From: Chloroflexota bacterium
GTDB taxonomy: Bacteria; Chloroflexota; Limnocylindria; Limnocylindrales; CSP1-4
Assembly (NCBI GenBank): GCA_003152995.1
Contig: PMBR01000052.1
Span: 11,202-50,023, forward strand
Length of the DNA stretch: 38,822 bases
Direction: 5' to 3'
Under the pieces are notes generated by a model. The model did not search any database, had not been told where the DNA came from, and saw only the letters and a list, made by a program, of their open reading frames with translations. The translations under genes were made by a program, and so were the position numbers. This document shows positions 30,078 to 38,310 of the stretch, piece after piece. The first letter of the stretch is position 1, and each line of letters starts with the position of its first letter.

Positions 30078-31111
30078 GCGCGCAGGACCTCACCCGGGTC
30101 GTGGGTCCGGGCCGCGGTCCCGGCGGTTCGCCGCGGGTGATCGCCATCAGCCCGGTCCTCACCGGCCGCGACGCCTTCGGCGCGATGCGTCAGAAGATCC
30201 TCGAGGCCGCTCCCGGATCGCGCCTGATCCCGGTTTCGGCCGAAGGAATCGCCGACGAGCCGGTCGACGACGTCGAGGTCCTGCTGCGCGGCTGGTCGCT
30301 CGGCGGAGACGCTCTGGATCGGTTCGTGAGCCGGGCGCCGAAGCTGCGCTGGATTCATTCGGTGTCCGTGGGCGTCGAGTCGATGATGACGCCGGTCGTG
30401 AGACTGCGCGGGCTCGCAATCACCAATGGACGCGGCGTCTTCGACCACCCGATCGCCGAGTTCGTGCTGACGATGATCCTGGCGACCTGCAGGCGCTTGC
30501 CGGCCCTTCTCGAGCTGCAGCGCGAACGGACCTGGCAGCCGATCGAAGCGGTCGAGCTGGCAGATACGACCATCGGCCTGGTCGGCTTTGGCGGGATCGG
30601 CCGCGAGGTCGCCAGGCTGGCGGCCCCGTTCGGACCCAGGATCGTTGCCGTAAGACGGCGGGTCAGAGCGGGCGAGACGCCGGCCGGCGTCGAGGTCCTG
30701 GGCGGCCTGGAGGCGCTGCCTGAACTGCTGTCCCTCTCCGACTTCGTCGTGCTGGCGCTGCCTCTGACGGCCCTCACGGAAACGGTCATCGACGACGAAG
30801 CTCTCGCCAGGGCGAAACCCGGCAGCTGGCTGATCAACGTGGCGCGCGGCGCGCTGGTCGATGAACGGGCCCTGGTTCGGGCCCTCCGCGACGGGCCTCT
30901 CGGCGGCGCGATCCTCGACGCCTTCCGCGAGGAGCCGCTGCCCCAGACTTCGCCGTTCTACCGCTTTCCCAACTGCATCGTGACGGCCCACACGAGCTGG
31001 TCGAGCAAGGCGGTACTGGAGCGTACCCTCGACGTGTTCTGCGACAACCTGCGCCGCTATCGCGCCGGCGAGTCGCTCAACTGTGTCGTGGATCCCGCGG
31101 CGGGGTACTGA
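30074..31111 (+). CDS. D-2-hydroxyacid dehydrogenase
   Basis: ATGA overlap with upstream stop; TTIGLVGFGGIGREVARLAAPFGPRIVAVRRR Rossmann motif; LINVARGALVDERALVRAL; VTAHTSWSSKAV. Confidence 0.93.
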   Translation: MSAQDLTRVVGPGRGPGGSPRVIAISPVLTGRDAFGAMRQKILEAAPGSRLIPVSAEGIADEPVDDVEVLLRGWSLGGDALDRFVSRAPKLRWIHSVSVGVESMMTPVVRLRGLAITNGRGVFDHPIAEFVLTMILATCRRLPALLELQRERTWQPIEAVELADTTIGLVGFGGIGREVARLAAPFGPRIVAVRRRVRAGETPAGVEVLGGLEALPELLSLSDFVVLALPLTALTETVIDDEALARAKPGSWLINVARGALVDERALVRALRDGPLGGAILDAFREEPLPQTSPFYRFPNCIVTAHTSWSSKAVLERTLDVFCDNLRRYRAGESLNCVVDPAAGY

Positions 31112-31174
31112 GGCGCGGCCGTCCGGTAGCATGTGCGCGACACATCAGCGCCATATGGAGGAGGCCAGCGGCAT

Positions 31175-32278
31175 ATGCAGATCGCCATCGTCGGGCTAGC
31201 AGGCTCGGGGAAGACGACAGTCTTCAACACGCTCACCCGGGGCCACGCCCAGACCGGCGGCTATGGCGGGATGGAACTGCACGTCGGGACGGTGAAAGTC
31301 CCCGACGAGCGACTGGACCGGCTGGCCGAGATATTCAAGCCCAAGAAGATCGTCCATGCGGACGTGACCTACTTCGACCTGCCGGCGCCGCCGGCCTCGA
31401 CCGAAGGCCGGGTCGGGACCGAAGAGCTGCCGGCCGACCAGCTGGCTCGACTGCGCGAGGCCGACGCGCTGCTGCATGTCGTGCGGGCGTTCGAAGATCC
31501 GAACGTGCCGCATGCGGACGGTTCGGTCGACGCCTGGCGCGATCTCGAGCGCCTGGATCTCGAATTCATACTGGCCGACCTTTCGGTCATGGAAAAGCGT
31601 CTGGAGCGCCTCAAGGCGAGCGGCCACCACGGGACGGCCGCGGAGAGGGACGCAAACGATCGCGAGATGGCGCTGTTGGGGCGGCTGCACGCGCCACTGG
31701 CCGCGGGTCGGCCGTTGCGGGACGAAGTCATCGACTCTGAGGAGGAGAAGTCGATCCGCGGCTTCCGCTTCCTGACCCAGAAGCCGGTCCTGGTCCTGGT
31801 CAACGTCGGCGAGGCGGATCTGCCGCGCGAGGCGGAGATCGTGGCCGGGATCGTGTCACGCTACGAACACGAGTCGGCGCTCGTCGACGCGCTGTCGGCC
31901 AAAATCGAAATGGAGCTGGGCGAGCTCGAGCCCGAAGAGGCCGCCGTCTTCATGGAAGAGCTGGGACTCAAGGAATCGAGCCTGGACCGGGTGATCCGCT
32001 TGAGCTACCGGCTGCTCGGCCTGATCTCGTTTCTCACGGCCGGGCCGGACGAGGTTCGAGCCTGGCCGATCCCCGGCGGATCGAACGCTGTCGACGCCGC
32101 CGGTGCCATCCACACGGATCTGGCGCATGGCTTCATCCGTGCCGAGGTCGTGCCGTACGAGGACCTGCTGGCGCTCAAGACGATGGCCGAGTCGCGCAAG
32201 CACGGCAAGCTCCGCTCGGAAGGCAAGACGTACCTTGTCCACGACGGCGACGTTGTCGAGATCCTCTTCAGCAAGTAG
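31175..32278 (+). CDS. ychF: YchF/Obg-like ATPase (C-terminal TGS-like domain)
   Basis: ATG 31175 with GGAGGAGG; MQIAIVGLAGSGKTTVFNTLT Walker A; C-term AIHTDLAHGFIRAEVVPYEDLL...GKTYLVHDGDVVEILFSK. Confidence 0.9.
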   Translation: MQIAIVGLAGSGKTTVFNTLTRGHAQTGGYGGMELHVGTVKVPDERLDRLAEIFKPKKIVHADVTYFDLPAPPASTEGRVGTEELPADQLARLREADALLHVVRAFEDPNVPHADGSVDAWRDLERLDLEFILADLSVMEKRLERLKASGHHGTAAERDANDREMALLGRLHAPLAAGRPLRDEVIDSEEEKSIRGFRFLTQKPVLVLVNVGEADLPREAEIVAGIVSRYEHESALVDALSAKIEMELGELEPEEAAVFMEELGLKESSLDRVIRLSYRLLGLISFLTAGPDEVRAWPIPGGSNAVDAAGAIHTDLAHGFIRAEVVPYEDLLALKTMAESRKHGKLRSEGKTYLVHDGDVVEILFSK

Positions 32279-32287
32279 CGCCGGGGC

Positions 32288-32644
32288 TCAGTTCGGGCGG
32301 AAACCGTCGGGCTGGAAGTCGACGAAGATGCCGCGATAGTCGGGACCGTCCGGATCGTCGTCATCGTCGGAGTCGATGCTCGCGAGGTAGTTGTCATCTT
32401 CCGTCTTCGAGACGTTGACCGACGCCGACAGCCGTTCGTCGAGGATCGGGATGAACTCGTAGCCCCGCTCCAGCTCCTCGGCGATAGCTTCGACCAGGGT
32501 CTGTTGCGTGAACGAGTCCTGGACTTGCCGCCGGATCTCCTGGACGAGCTCGAAGAAGGAGTCCGCGTCCATTTCCTCCTCGCGGACCAGGATCACGTCG
32601 GCGAAGATGTCGTCGTCGCCCTCGCGAAGCTCGTAAAAGAACAC
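32288..32644 (-). CDS. Acidic conserved hypothetical protein
   Basis: GTG at 32644 with GGAG upstream; MFFYELREGDDDIFADVILVREEEMDADSFFELVQEIRRQVQDSF. Confidence 0.8.
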   Translation of the reverse strand: MFFYELREGDDDIFADVILVREEEMDADSFFELVQEIRRQVQDSFTQQTLVEAIAEELERGYEFIPILDERLSASVNVSKTEDDNYLASIDSDDDDDPDGPDYRGIFVDFQPDGFRPN

Positions 32645-32666
32645 GGTTCAACTCCAAGGAATATGC

Positions 32667-33617
32667 ATGTTGGAAGTCAGCGGATTATACGACGGGTCGG
32701 CCGCCGGTCCGGTCGATGGCCTCGATCTGGTCGTCGTCGGCGCCGCGTCGCGAGACATCACTCCGGACGATCCCCGTGGCTGGCGGCTGGGCGGCGCAGC
32801 CTCCTATGCATCGCTCGCGGCGGCGAGGCTCGGCTTGCGCGTCGGATGCGTGATGGGGGTCGACGAAGCGGCAGCCGAGGCGGAGGAGCTCGGTGTCCTC
32901 GAGGCGGCCGGGGTCCTGGTTTGCCGGGTGCCGCTGGATCGAGGGCCGGTGTTCGAGAACATCGAACGCGACGGGCATCGGCGGCAACGGTGGCTGTCCG
33001 CGAGCGATGCGGTGCCTGTGGCGGCGCTTCCGACTGAGTGGCGCGGGGTGCGGGGCTGGCTTCTCGGACCGGTGGCCGGCGAGCTGCGCGAGGAGTGGGC
33101 TGAGGTTGCCGCGACTCGCGACGATGCATGCGTGGCGATCGGCTGGCAGGGGCTGCTGCGCGAGTTCGCCGCCGATGGCTGGGTGGAGCGAGTGGACCCG
33201 GCGCCATCGCCGTTGCTGAAAGCCTCGGGCCTCGTGGTCGCCAGCGTGCACGACGTGGCCCCCGGCGCGAACCTGTCAGATCTGCGCGCGTTCGCCCCTC
33301 GCGCGACGGTCGTCCTGACTGCGGGCGATCGCGGCGGGCTGGTTATGCGCGACACGAACTTCTTTCGCTATCCGGCGATCGGGGCTCCGCAGGTCGCCGA
33401 TCCGACCGGGGCCGGCGACGTATTCCTGGCCGCGCTCATGGCCGTGTGGCTTCACTCCGGGGAGCTGGCCACGCCGCGGGCCCTTCGCTTCGCCGCCGCC
33501 GCCGGATCGTGCGCCGTGGAGGGAGCGGGCCTTGGGGGAGTGCCGTCGCCTGCTCAGGTGAACGAACGGATTCGAGAAACGGGCACAACCTCACAGCCCC
33601 GCGGCTCAAACCGCTAG
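32667..33617 (+). CDS. PfkB-family carbohydrate kinase
   Basis: GGAASYASLAAARLGLRVGCVMGVD and DPTGAGDVFLAALMAVW PfkB motifs. Confidence 0.9.
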   Translation: MLEVSGLYDGSAAGPVDGLDLVVVGAASRDITPDDPRGWRLGGAASYASLAAARLGLRVGCVMGVDEAAAEAEELGVLEAAGVLVCRVPLDRGPVFENIERDGHRRQRWLSASDAVPVAALPTEWRGVRGWLLGPVAGELREEWAEVAATRDDACVAIGWQGLLREFAADGWVERVDPAPSPLLKASGLVVASVHDVAPGANLSDLRAFAPRATVVLTAGDRGGLVMRDTNFFRYPAIGAPQVADPTGAGDVFLAALMAVWLHSGELATPRALRFAAAAGSCAVEGAGLGGVPSPAQVNERIRETGTTSQPRGSNR

Positions 33618-34945
33618 ATCGCCGCCCGCTCCAGCCGCCTTGCTAGCCGCGCACGGCGGGCCGCCAGATCCGCCTCGAGACCGCGCCGCAACAATGCCTG
33701 CCCGTGCCCCCGGCTGCGGTAGAGCGCCAGGAGAGCCTCGTCCGTGGCCGCCCACGCGCTCGCGAGGTTTCGCTCGCGATGCTCGCGTTCCTTTGCCAGT
33801 TCGATCCAGCCCAGCGCAGCGAGCGGACCCGGGGCGGTGGCGAGTCGGCTCCAGGCGACGCCCGCATCGCTCACCCGACCCACGCGGCGCAGGAGCCTCG
33901 CCAGCTCGACTGTGGCGAGGGCAACCTCCGGATCGCCGCCGTCGATCCCTTCGGCCGCATTCTCGAGGCACGCGACCGCCTCGTCGACCCGACCTTCGTG
34001 GCGGAAGAGCCGAGCCAGCCGCACGAGATCGCCCTTCGGAGCCCAGCGTCGCACCTCGCCGACGCCGTAGCCGCGTTCCAAATGCGCGAGGATCCGCCCG
34101 AGCGTCACTACGTCCTCGGCGTTGTGGCGGGCCACCACTCGAAGCGGCCCAACCGGCCCGCCGCGCAGGAACGAGTGGTAGATGGCTGGTATCTCCGACG
34201 AGGGGATGTCCGGCGCGCGGTGGCGGCGCAGCAGATGCCGCTCCACGGTCTGGAGGCGCGCGTCGGGCAGGCGGTGGCGAAACATCCGCCGAACCAGCAG
34301 CAGCAGGTCCACGTGGCCGTCCATCGCCGGCGGCCGGTCGCGGTTCATGCGAAAGCGCGTCTCGAGCAGCGGCCAGTCGAAGCTTCGGCCGTTGTAGGTC
34401 ACGAGCCAGGCATCGCGGGGCGTTTCAGCCCGGAGCGCGTCGAGCAGCGCGCCCTCTTCCGAGTGGTCCGGCAGGGCCAGCTGCAGCAGTCGCAGACGAT
34501 CGCCCTCCCACCATGCGAGGCCGATCAGGAATGCGACGGTGCCGGCCGCGCTGCCGAGGCCGGTCGTCTCCGTGTCCAGGCAGAGCAGGGGAGTGGTGGC
34601 CGGCGGCATCCCCGGTAGGCCGGCCAGCCGCTCTCGATCGACTGGCAGATAGACGGGTCGGAGCTCACGGCGGACGTACCAGCCACGCGGCGTCTCAATG
34701 GCATCGCCGTCGAGTCCTTGCGCGAGCCGTTTGGCCAGACCCGCCGGATCGACGGCTCCAACCTCGCGCCAGACCGGCCGGGGCGGGCCGGAGGAATCGG
34801 CCGCGGCCACGATCGCGGCGATCCTTCGCCGGATCTCCTGATCGGCTTCGCCGGATCGCTCCGCCCGTCCGGCGGCGGCACGTTCCGCCGCAACGCGCTC
34901 GCGTCGCAGATCGTTGAGGCGGCGCCCAAGCCGCGTGGAGTCCAC
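33614..34945 (-). CDS. YprB/MrfB-like RNase H-fold 3'-5' exonuclease with TPR-like C-terminus
   Basis: GTG at 34945, 2 nt after helicase stop; LLCLDTETTGLGSAAGTVAFLIGLAWWEGD, YNGRSFDWPLLETRFRM, HNAEDVVTLGRIL. Confidence 0.9.
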   Translation of the reverse strand: MDSTRLGRRLNDLRRERVAAERAAAGRAERSGEADQEIRRRIAAIVAAADSSGPPRPVWREVGAVDPAGLAKRLAQGLDGDAIETPRGWYVRRELRPVYLPVDRERLAGLPGMPPATTPLLCLDTETTGLGSAAGTVAFLIGLAWWEGDRLRLLQLALPDHSEEGALLDALRAETPRDAWLVTYNGRSFDWPLLETRFRMNRDRPPAMDGHVDLLLLVRRMFRHRLPDARLQTVERHLLRRHRAPDIPSSEIPAIYHSFLRGGPVGPLRVVARHNAEDVVTLGRILAHLERGYGVGEVRRWAPKGDLVRLARLFRHEGRVDEAVACLENAAEGIDGGDPEVALATVELARLLRRVGRVSDAGVAWSRLATAPGPLAALGWIELAKEREHRERNLASAWAATDEALLALYRSRGHGQALLRRGLEADLAARRARLARRLERAAI

Positions 34946-34947
34946 GT

Positions 34948-37266
34948 TCAGGCGGCGGCGGTGGGCGCGTCGCCGACGCCGGCCGTCTCCGCCACCAGCG
35001 CGCCGAGAAGCCTCAGCGCCAGTGCCTTTGCGTCTACGTCCGGTTCGAGGCGCGGTCCGGTGCAGGCGGGGCATCCGCTGGCGCAGTCGCACGCAGCGAT
35101 CAGCTCGGCCGCTCCGGCGATCAGCTCGGCATGGCGTTCGAACAGGCGCTCGGACAGACCCACGCCGCCGGGCACGGATTCGTACAGGTAGACGGTGGGC
35201 TCCTGGCTGTGCGGGGAGCGAACCTGGCTCACGAGTCCGAGGTCGCGCGGATCGACCATGAGCAGGACCGCCGCGACTGCCTGCATCGCCCGCCCGACGC
35301 CCAGCAGGGCAACGTCCAGGTCCGCGCGGCGCCACCCCTGCGCCGCCTTGCCGGCGGTGAGCCAGTAGGCGGTCGTCTGGAGCTCGATCTCGGGCAGGTG
35401 GACCGGCCCCCAGCCGAGGTTCTCGTCCGTTCCGAACTTGAGTTTCTTGAACATGCTGACCAGGCTCGAGACCATGACCTCGCCGTGCGAACGGCTCCCG
35501 CCGGCTGCGGGCGCGGAGTCGAACGTCTCGAGCGGTTTGAGGGTCACCGCCCTGTCCGCGTAGGTGTAGTGGTCGATGTCGACACGTCTGACGTACGCCT
35601 TGCGCTCGTCCCAGTCCAGCTTGTCGACGTGGTATTGCGTCGACTCGTGGATGTAGATCGCGTCCTCGTGGACGAGCGTCTGGGCGGCGAAGATGTCTAT
35701 CTCGCCGATCACCCGCGGCCGGTCCGGCGTGGTGTCGATGATCACAACGTTCTCCTGGGCCGCGGCCCGCAGCGAAACCGATGAAGCGGGGAAGTTCTCG
35801 CTCGACCAGTACCAGCGATCGTCGCCGGCGCGCCTGACGAGCCCTTCCTCGCCCAGGAATGCGAGCAGCGGCGCTGCCTCCGTGGGCCCGAAGCGTTCGC
35901 CGGGTTCGAATGGAAGCTCGAAGCAGGCCGCCTTCAGGTGAGCCAGCAGAACGTGGAGGTTGTCCGGGTCGAGTCGGGCTTCCTCCGGCGACGAGGCCAG
36001 CAAGAACTCCGGATGCTCCACGACGTAGCGGTCGACGGGCCCACCGCCGGCGATGAGGACCGCGACGCTCGTCTCCTGCCGCCGTCCGGCGCGGCCGATC
36101 TGCTGCCAGGTGGCCGCGATCGAGCCCGGGTAGCCGGCCAGGATCGCGACGTCCAGCTGGCCGACATCGACGCCCAGTTCCAGAGCGTTGGTGGTCACGA
36201 CGCCGAGCAGCTCTCCGTCGCGCAGACCGCGTTCCACTGCCCGACGTTCCGTGGGCAGGTACCCGCTTCGATATCCACGGACCCGGCTCCGTGGGCCATC
36301 GCCAAGACGCAGCGACTCGCGGAGCGTGGAGAGCATCAACTCCACGGCCATCCGCGACCGGCCGAATACCAGGGTCTGGCGCCCGGCTCTCAGGAACGGC
36401 AGGGCCCAGCGAGTGGCCAACGTCAGCGCCGAGCCGCGCGCGCCGGTGGTCGGATCGAGCAGCGGAGGCTGGACCATCAGCACGTGGCGTTCGCCGGACG
36501 GGGCGCCGTTGCGATCCACCAGGCGCGGCTGGCGTCCCGTCAGGGCGGCCGCGAGCTCCGCGGGATTGCCGATCGTGGCCGAGCAGCACACGATGACCGG
36601 GTGCGAACCGTAGTGGGCGCAGATCCGCAGCAGCCGTCTCAGGACGTTGGCCACGTGGCTCCCGAACAGCCCGCGGTAGGTGTGGAGTTCGTCGATGACG
36701 ATGACGCGGAGCTGCTCGAACAGCTGGAACCACTTGGTGTGGTGCGGCAGGATAGCGGCGTGGAGCATGTCTGGGTTCGTCACGACCACCTGACCGGCCG
36801 ATCGGATGGCGGATCTGATCGGGTTCGGGGTGTCCCCGTCGTACGTGGAGGCGTTGATCTGGAGGCCGGCAGCTCGGCTGAGCTCGCCCAGCTCGGCGAC
36901 CTGATCCTGGCCCAGCGCTTTGGTGGGGAACAGGAAAAGCGCCCGGGCCGTTGGATCGTCGGCGAGAGCCTGCAGCGTGGGAACGAGATAGCACAACGAC
37001 TTGCCCGAAGCCGTCGGCGTAACGACCACGACATCGTCTCCGGCTCGTACCGCCTCAACTGCCTCCGCCTGGTGCCGATACAGGCTCGTGATGCCGCGCG
37101 AGCCCAGGCCGGCAACGATGCGTGGATCGAGCCACGCCGGCATCGGGACGAAATCGGCGGGCCGGGCAGGTATCGTGGCGCGATGTACGACGCCACCCGC
37201 CAGAGAGGGCTCGTCCAGAATCTGGGCCAGCACCCGCTCCACGCCTGCCGGCTCGTAGTAGCGCAT
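34948..37266 (-). CDS. DEAD/DEAH-box helicase, YprA/MrfA type with C-terminal Zn-binding Cys motif
   Basis: VVTPTASGKSLCYLVP, VIVIDELHTYRGLFGSHVANVLRRL, CCSATIGNP, TNALELGVDVGQLDVAILAGYPGSIAATWQQIGRAGRR, CDCASGCPACTGPRL. Confidence 0.94.
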   Translation of the reverse strand: MRYYEPAGVERVLAQILDEPSLAGGVVHRATIPARPADFVPMPAWLDPRIVAGLGSRGITSLYRHQAEAVEAVRAGDDVVVVTPTASGKSLCYLVPTLQALADDPTARALFLFPTKALGQDQVAELGELSRAAGLQINASTYDGDTPNPIRSAIRSAGQVVVTNPDMLHAAILPHHTKWFQLFEQLRVIVIDELHTYRGLFGSHVANVLRRLLRICAHYGSHPVIVCCSATIGNPAELAAALTGRQPRLVDRNGAPSGERHVLMVQPPLLDPTTGARGSALTLATRWALPFLRAGRQTLVFGRSRMAVELMLSTLRESLRLGDGPRSRVRGYRSGYLPTERRAVERGLRDGELLGVVTTNALELGVDVGQLDVAILAGYPGSIAATWQQIGRAGRRQETSVAVLIAGGGPVDRYVVEHPEFLLASSPEEARLDPDNLHVLLAHLKAACFELPFEPGERFGPTEAAPLLAFLGEEGLVRRAGDDRWYWSSENFPASSVSLRAAAQENVVIIDTTPDRPRVIGEIDIFAAQTLVHEDAIYIHESTQYHVDKLDWDERKAYVRRVDIDHYTYADRAVTLKPLETFDSAPAAGGSRSHGEVMVSSLVSMFKKLKFGTDENLGWGPVHLPEIELQTTAYWLTAGKAAQGWRRADLDVALLGVGRAMQAVAAVLLMVDPRDLGLVSQVRSPHSQEPTVYLYESVPGGVGLSERLFERHAELIAGAAELIAACDCASGCPACTGPRLEPDVDAKALALRLLGALVAETAGVGDAPTAAA

Positions 37267-37338
37267 CGCCTACCTCAAACAGAACGCCCGTGCGAATTGT
37301 GGCCACAGTCTAGCAGCGTGTGCAAGCGTGTGTTTCGA

Positions 37339-37367
37339 TTGACACGTCAGCTGCCTACAGCTACGCT
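37339..37367 (+). promoter_or_regulatory. Sigma70-like promoter TTGACA-17 nt-TACGCT for the FtsB/DivIC-like gene
   Basis: TTGACA 37339-37344, 17-nt spacer, TACGCT 37362-37367, ATG at 37375. Confidence 0.7.
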
Positions 37368-37374
37368 TTCCTAG

Positions 37375-37827
37375 ATGCGACGGAACGAAGTCGACGCCTA
37401 CGCCGAACAGGAGGCCCGAGCCTCTGCCGAGCCTCGCCCTTCGCTTGGGCTATCTCGCCGGCGAATAGCGGTGATGGTCGCGGGGCTGGTCTGCCTGTGG
37501 CTGGTAGGCGTTTTCGCCCATCAGGTGGCGGAGGCGGCCACTGCGGCAGATCAGGCCGATGCGATGAGGCTTCGCAACGCCGCCGTCGCGAGCGAGATCG
37601 ATTCGCTCCAGGCCGAACTCAAGCTGATCCAGCAGCCGGCCTTCGTCGACTTCACGGCGCGGGGGTACATGCTGGGCTCGGCTCGCGAGATCCCTTTCAC
37701 GATCGATCCGAACGCGCCTCCGCTAGCGTCCGATGCGCCGGGCTCGGCGGGCATCAAGCCCCCGGTCGCACCTGCGCCGGTGAGCCCGCTCGAATCCTGG
37801 CTGCAAGTACTCTTCGGCTCGCAGTAG
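37375..37827 (+). CDS. FtsB/DivIC-like septum formation initiator family protein
   Basis: One TM then coiled coil, then QQPAFVDFTARGYMLGSAREIPFTI; typical size and layout. Confidence 0.8.
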   Translation: MRRNEVDAYAEQEARASAEPRPSLGLSRRRIAVMVAGLVCLWLVGVFAHQVAEAATAADQADAMRLRNAAVASEIDSLQAELKLIQQPAFVDFTARGYMLGSAREIPFTIDPNAPPLASDAPGSAGIKPPVAPAPVSPLESWLQVLFGSQ

Positions 37828-37843
37828 CCGCGCTGCTCGGGTT

Positions 37844-37857
37844 CCGGCGCATGCCGG
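37844..37857 (+). terminator. Short GC hairpin CCGGC-GCAT-GCCGG after the FtsB-like gene
   Basis: Perfect 5-bp arms, 4-nt loop, 17 nt after stop; no T-tract. Confidence 0.3.
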
Positions 37858-37940
37858 CGGCGCTACGCCCGCTTTGGACCTGCTCGATCGCGTCTGACGG
37901 GTGCAACAAAGTGCCTCGTCCGCGTCCGGGCCTCATCCGC

Positions 37941-37946
37941 TACACT
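37941..37946 (+). promoter_or_regulatory. -10-like TACACT upstream of tRNA-Met
   Basis: 13 nt between hexamer end and mature tRNA 5' end. Confidence 0.4.
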
Positions 37947-37959
37947 ACCGCCGCGCCAC

Positions 37960-38034
37960 GGCGGAGTAGCTCAGTGGTAGAGCAGGGGACTCATAAGCCC
38001 TTGGTCACAGGTTCAAATCCTGTCTCCGCTACCA
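37960..38034 (+). tRNA. tRNA-Met (anticodon CAT; elongator-type, Ile2 not excluded), CCA encoded
   Basis: GGCGGAG TA GCTC..GAGC, anticodon loop CTCATAA, TpsiC arm CAGGTTCAAATCCTG, CTCCGCT A CCA. Confidence 0.95.
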
Positions 38035-38046
38035 ACGACCCAGCAA

Positions 38047-38072
38047 GCGACCCGGGCAGCCGTCCGGGTCGC
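38047..38072 (+). terminator. Hairpin GCGACCCGG-GCAGCCGT-CCGGGTCGC downstream of tRNA
   Basis: Perfect 9-bp arms, 8-nt loop, 12 nt after CCA; no T-tract. Confidence 0.6.
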
Positions 38073-38310
38073 GCCATCTCCGGAACGGGCCGGCGCACTT
38101 GGTGAGACGTCGCCCCGTTCGCCCGGTCCCGCCGAACATCTGCGCCGGCGGCGGAGTCTAGTTCGTGCGGTGCCTCGTCGCGCGGCCCGCGACCGTTGAC
38201 CCGACCCGGCCTCCCAACTACCCGGCTGAGCAAGCCGAGCAGTCCCCGGGCGTATACTGCGGCGGCCGACCGGCCGGACCGGTCGCCAGATCCGGAGGCT
38301 CCGTTACACC

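Noticed and set aside
29780-31132. 450-aa minus ORF
   Set aside because: Antisense to the hydroxyacid dehydrogenase, no motif.
34946-36994. N-terminal two thirds of the 1126-aa minus ORF (33614-36994)
   Set aside because: It is an alternative reading frame through the true helicase (34948-37266); only 33614-34945 encodes the YprB-like protein. High GC gives long spurious frames.
35938-37374. 478-aa plus ORF antisense to the helicase
   Set aside because: Helicase motifs on minus are complete; this frame shows none.
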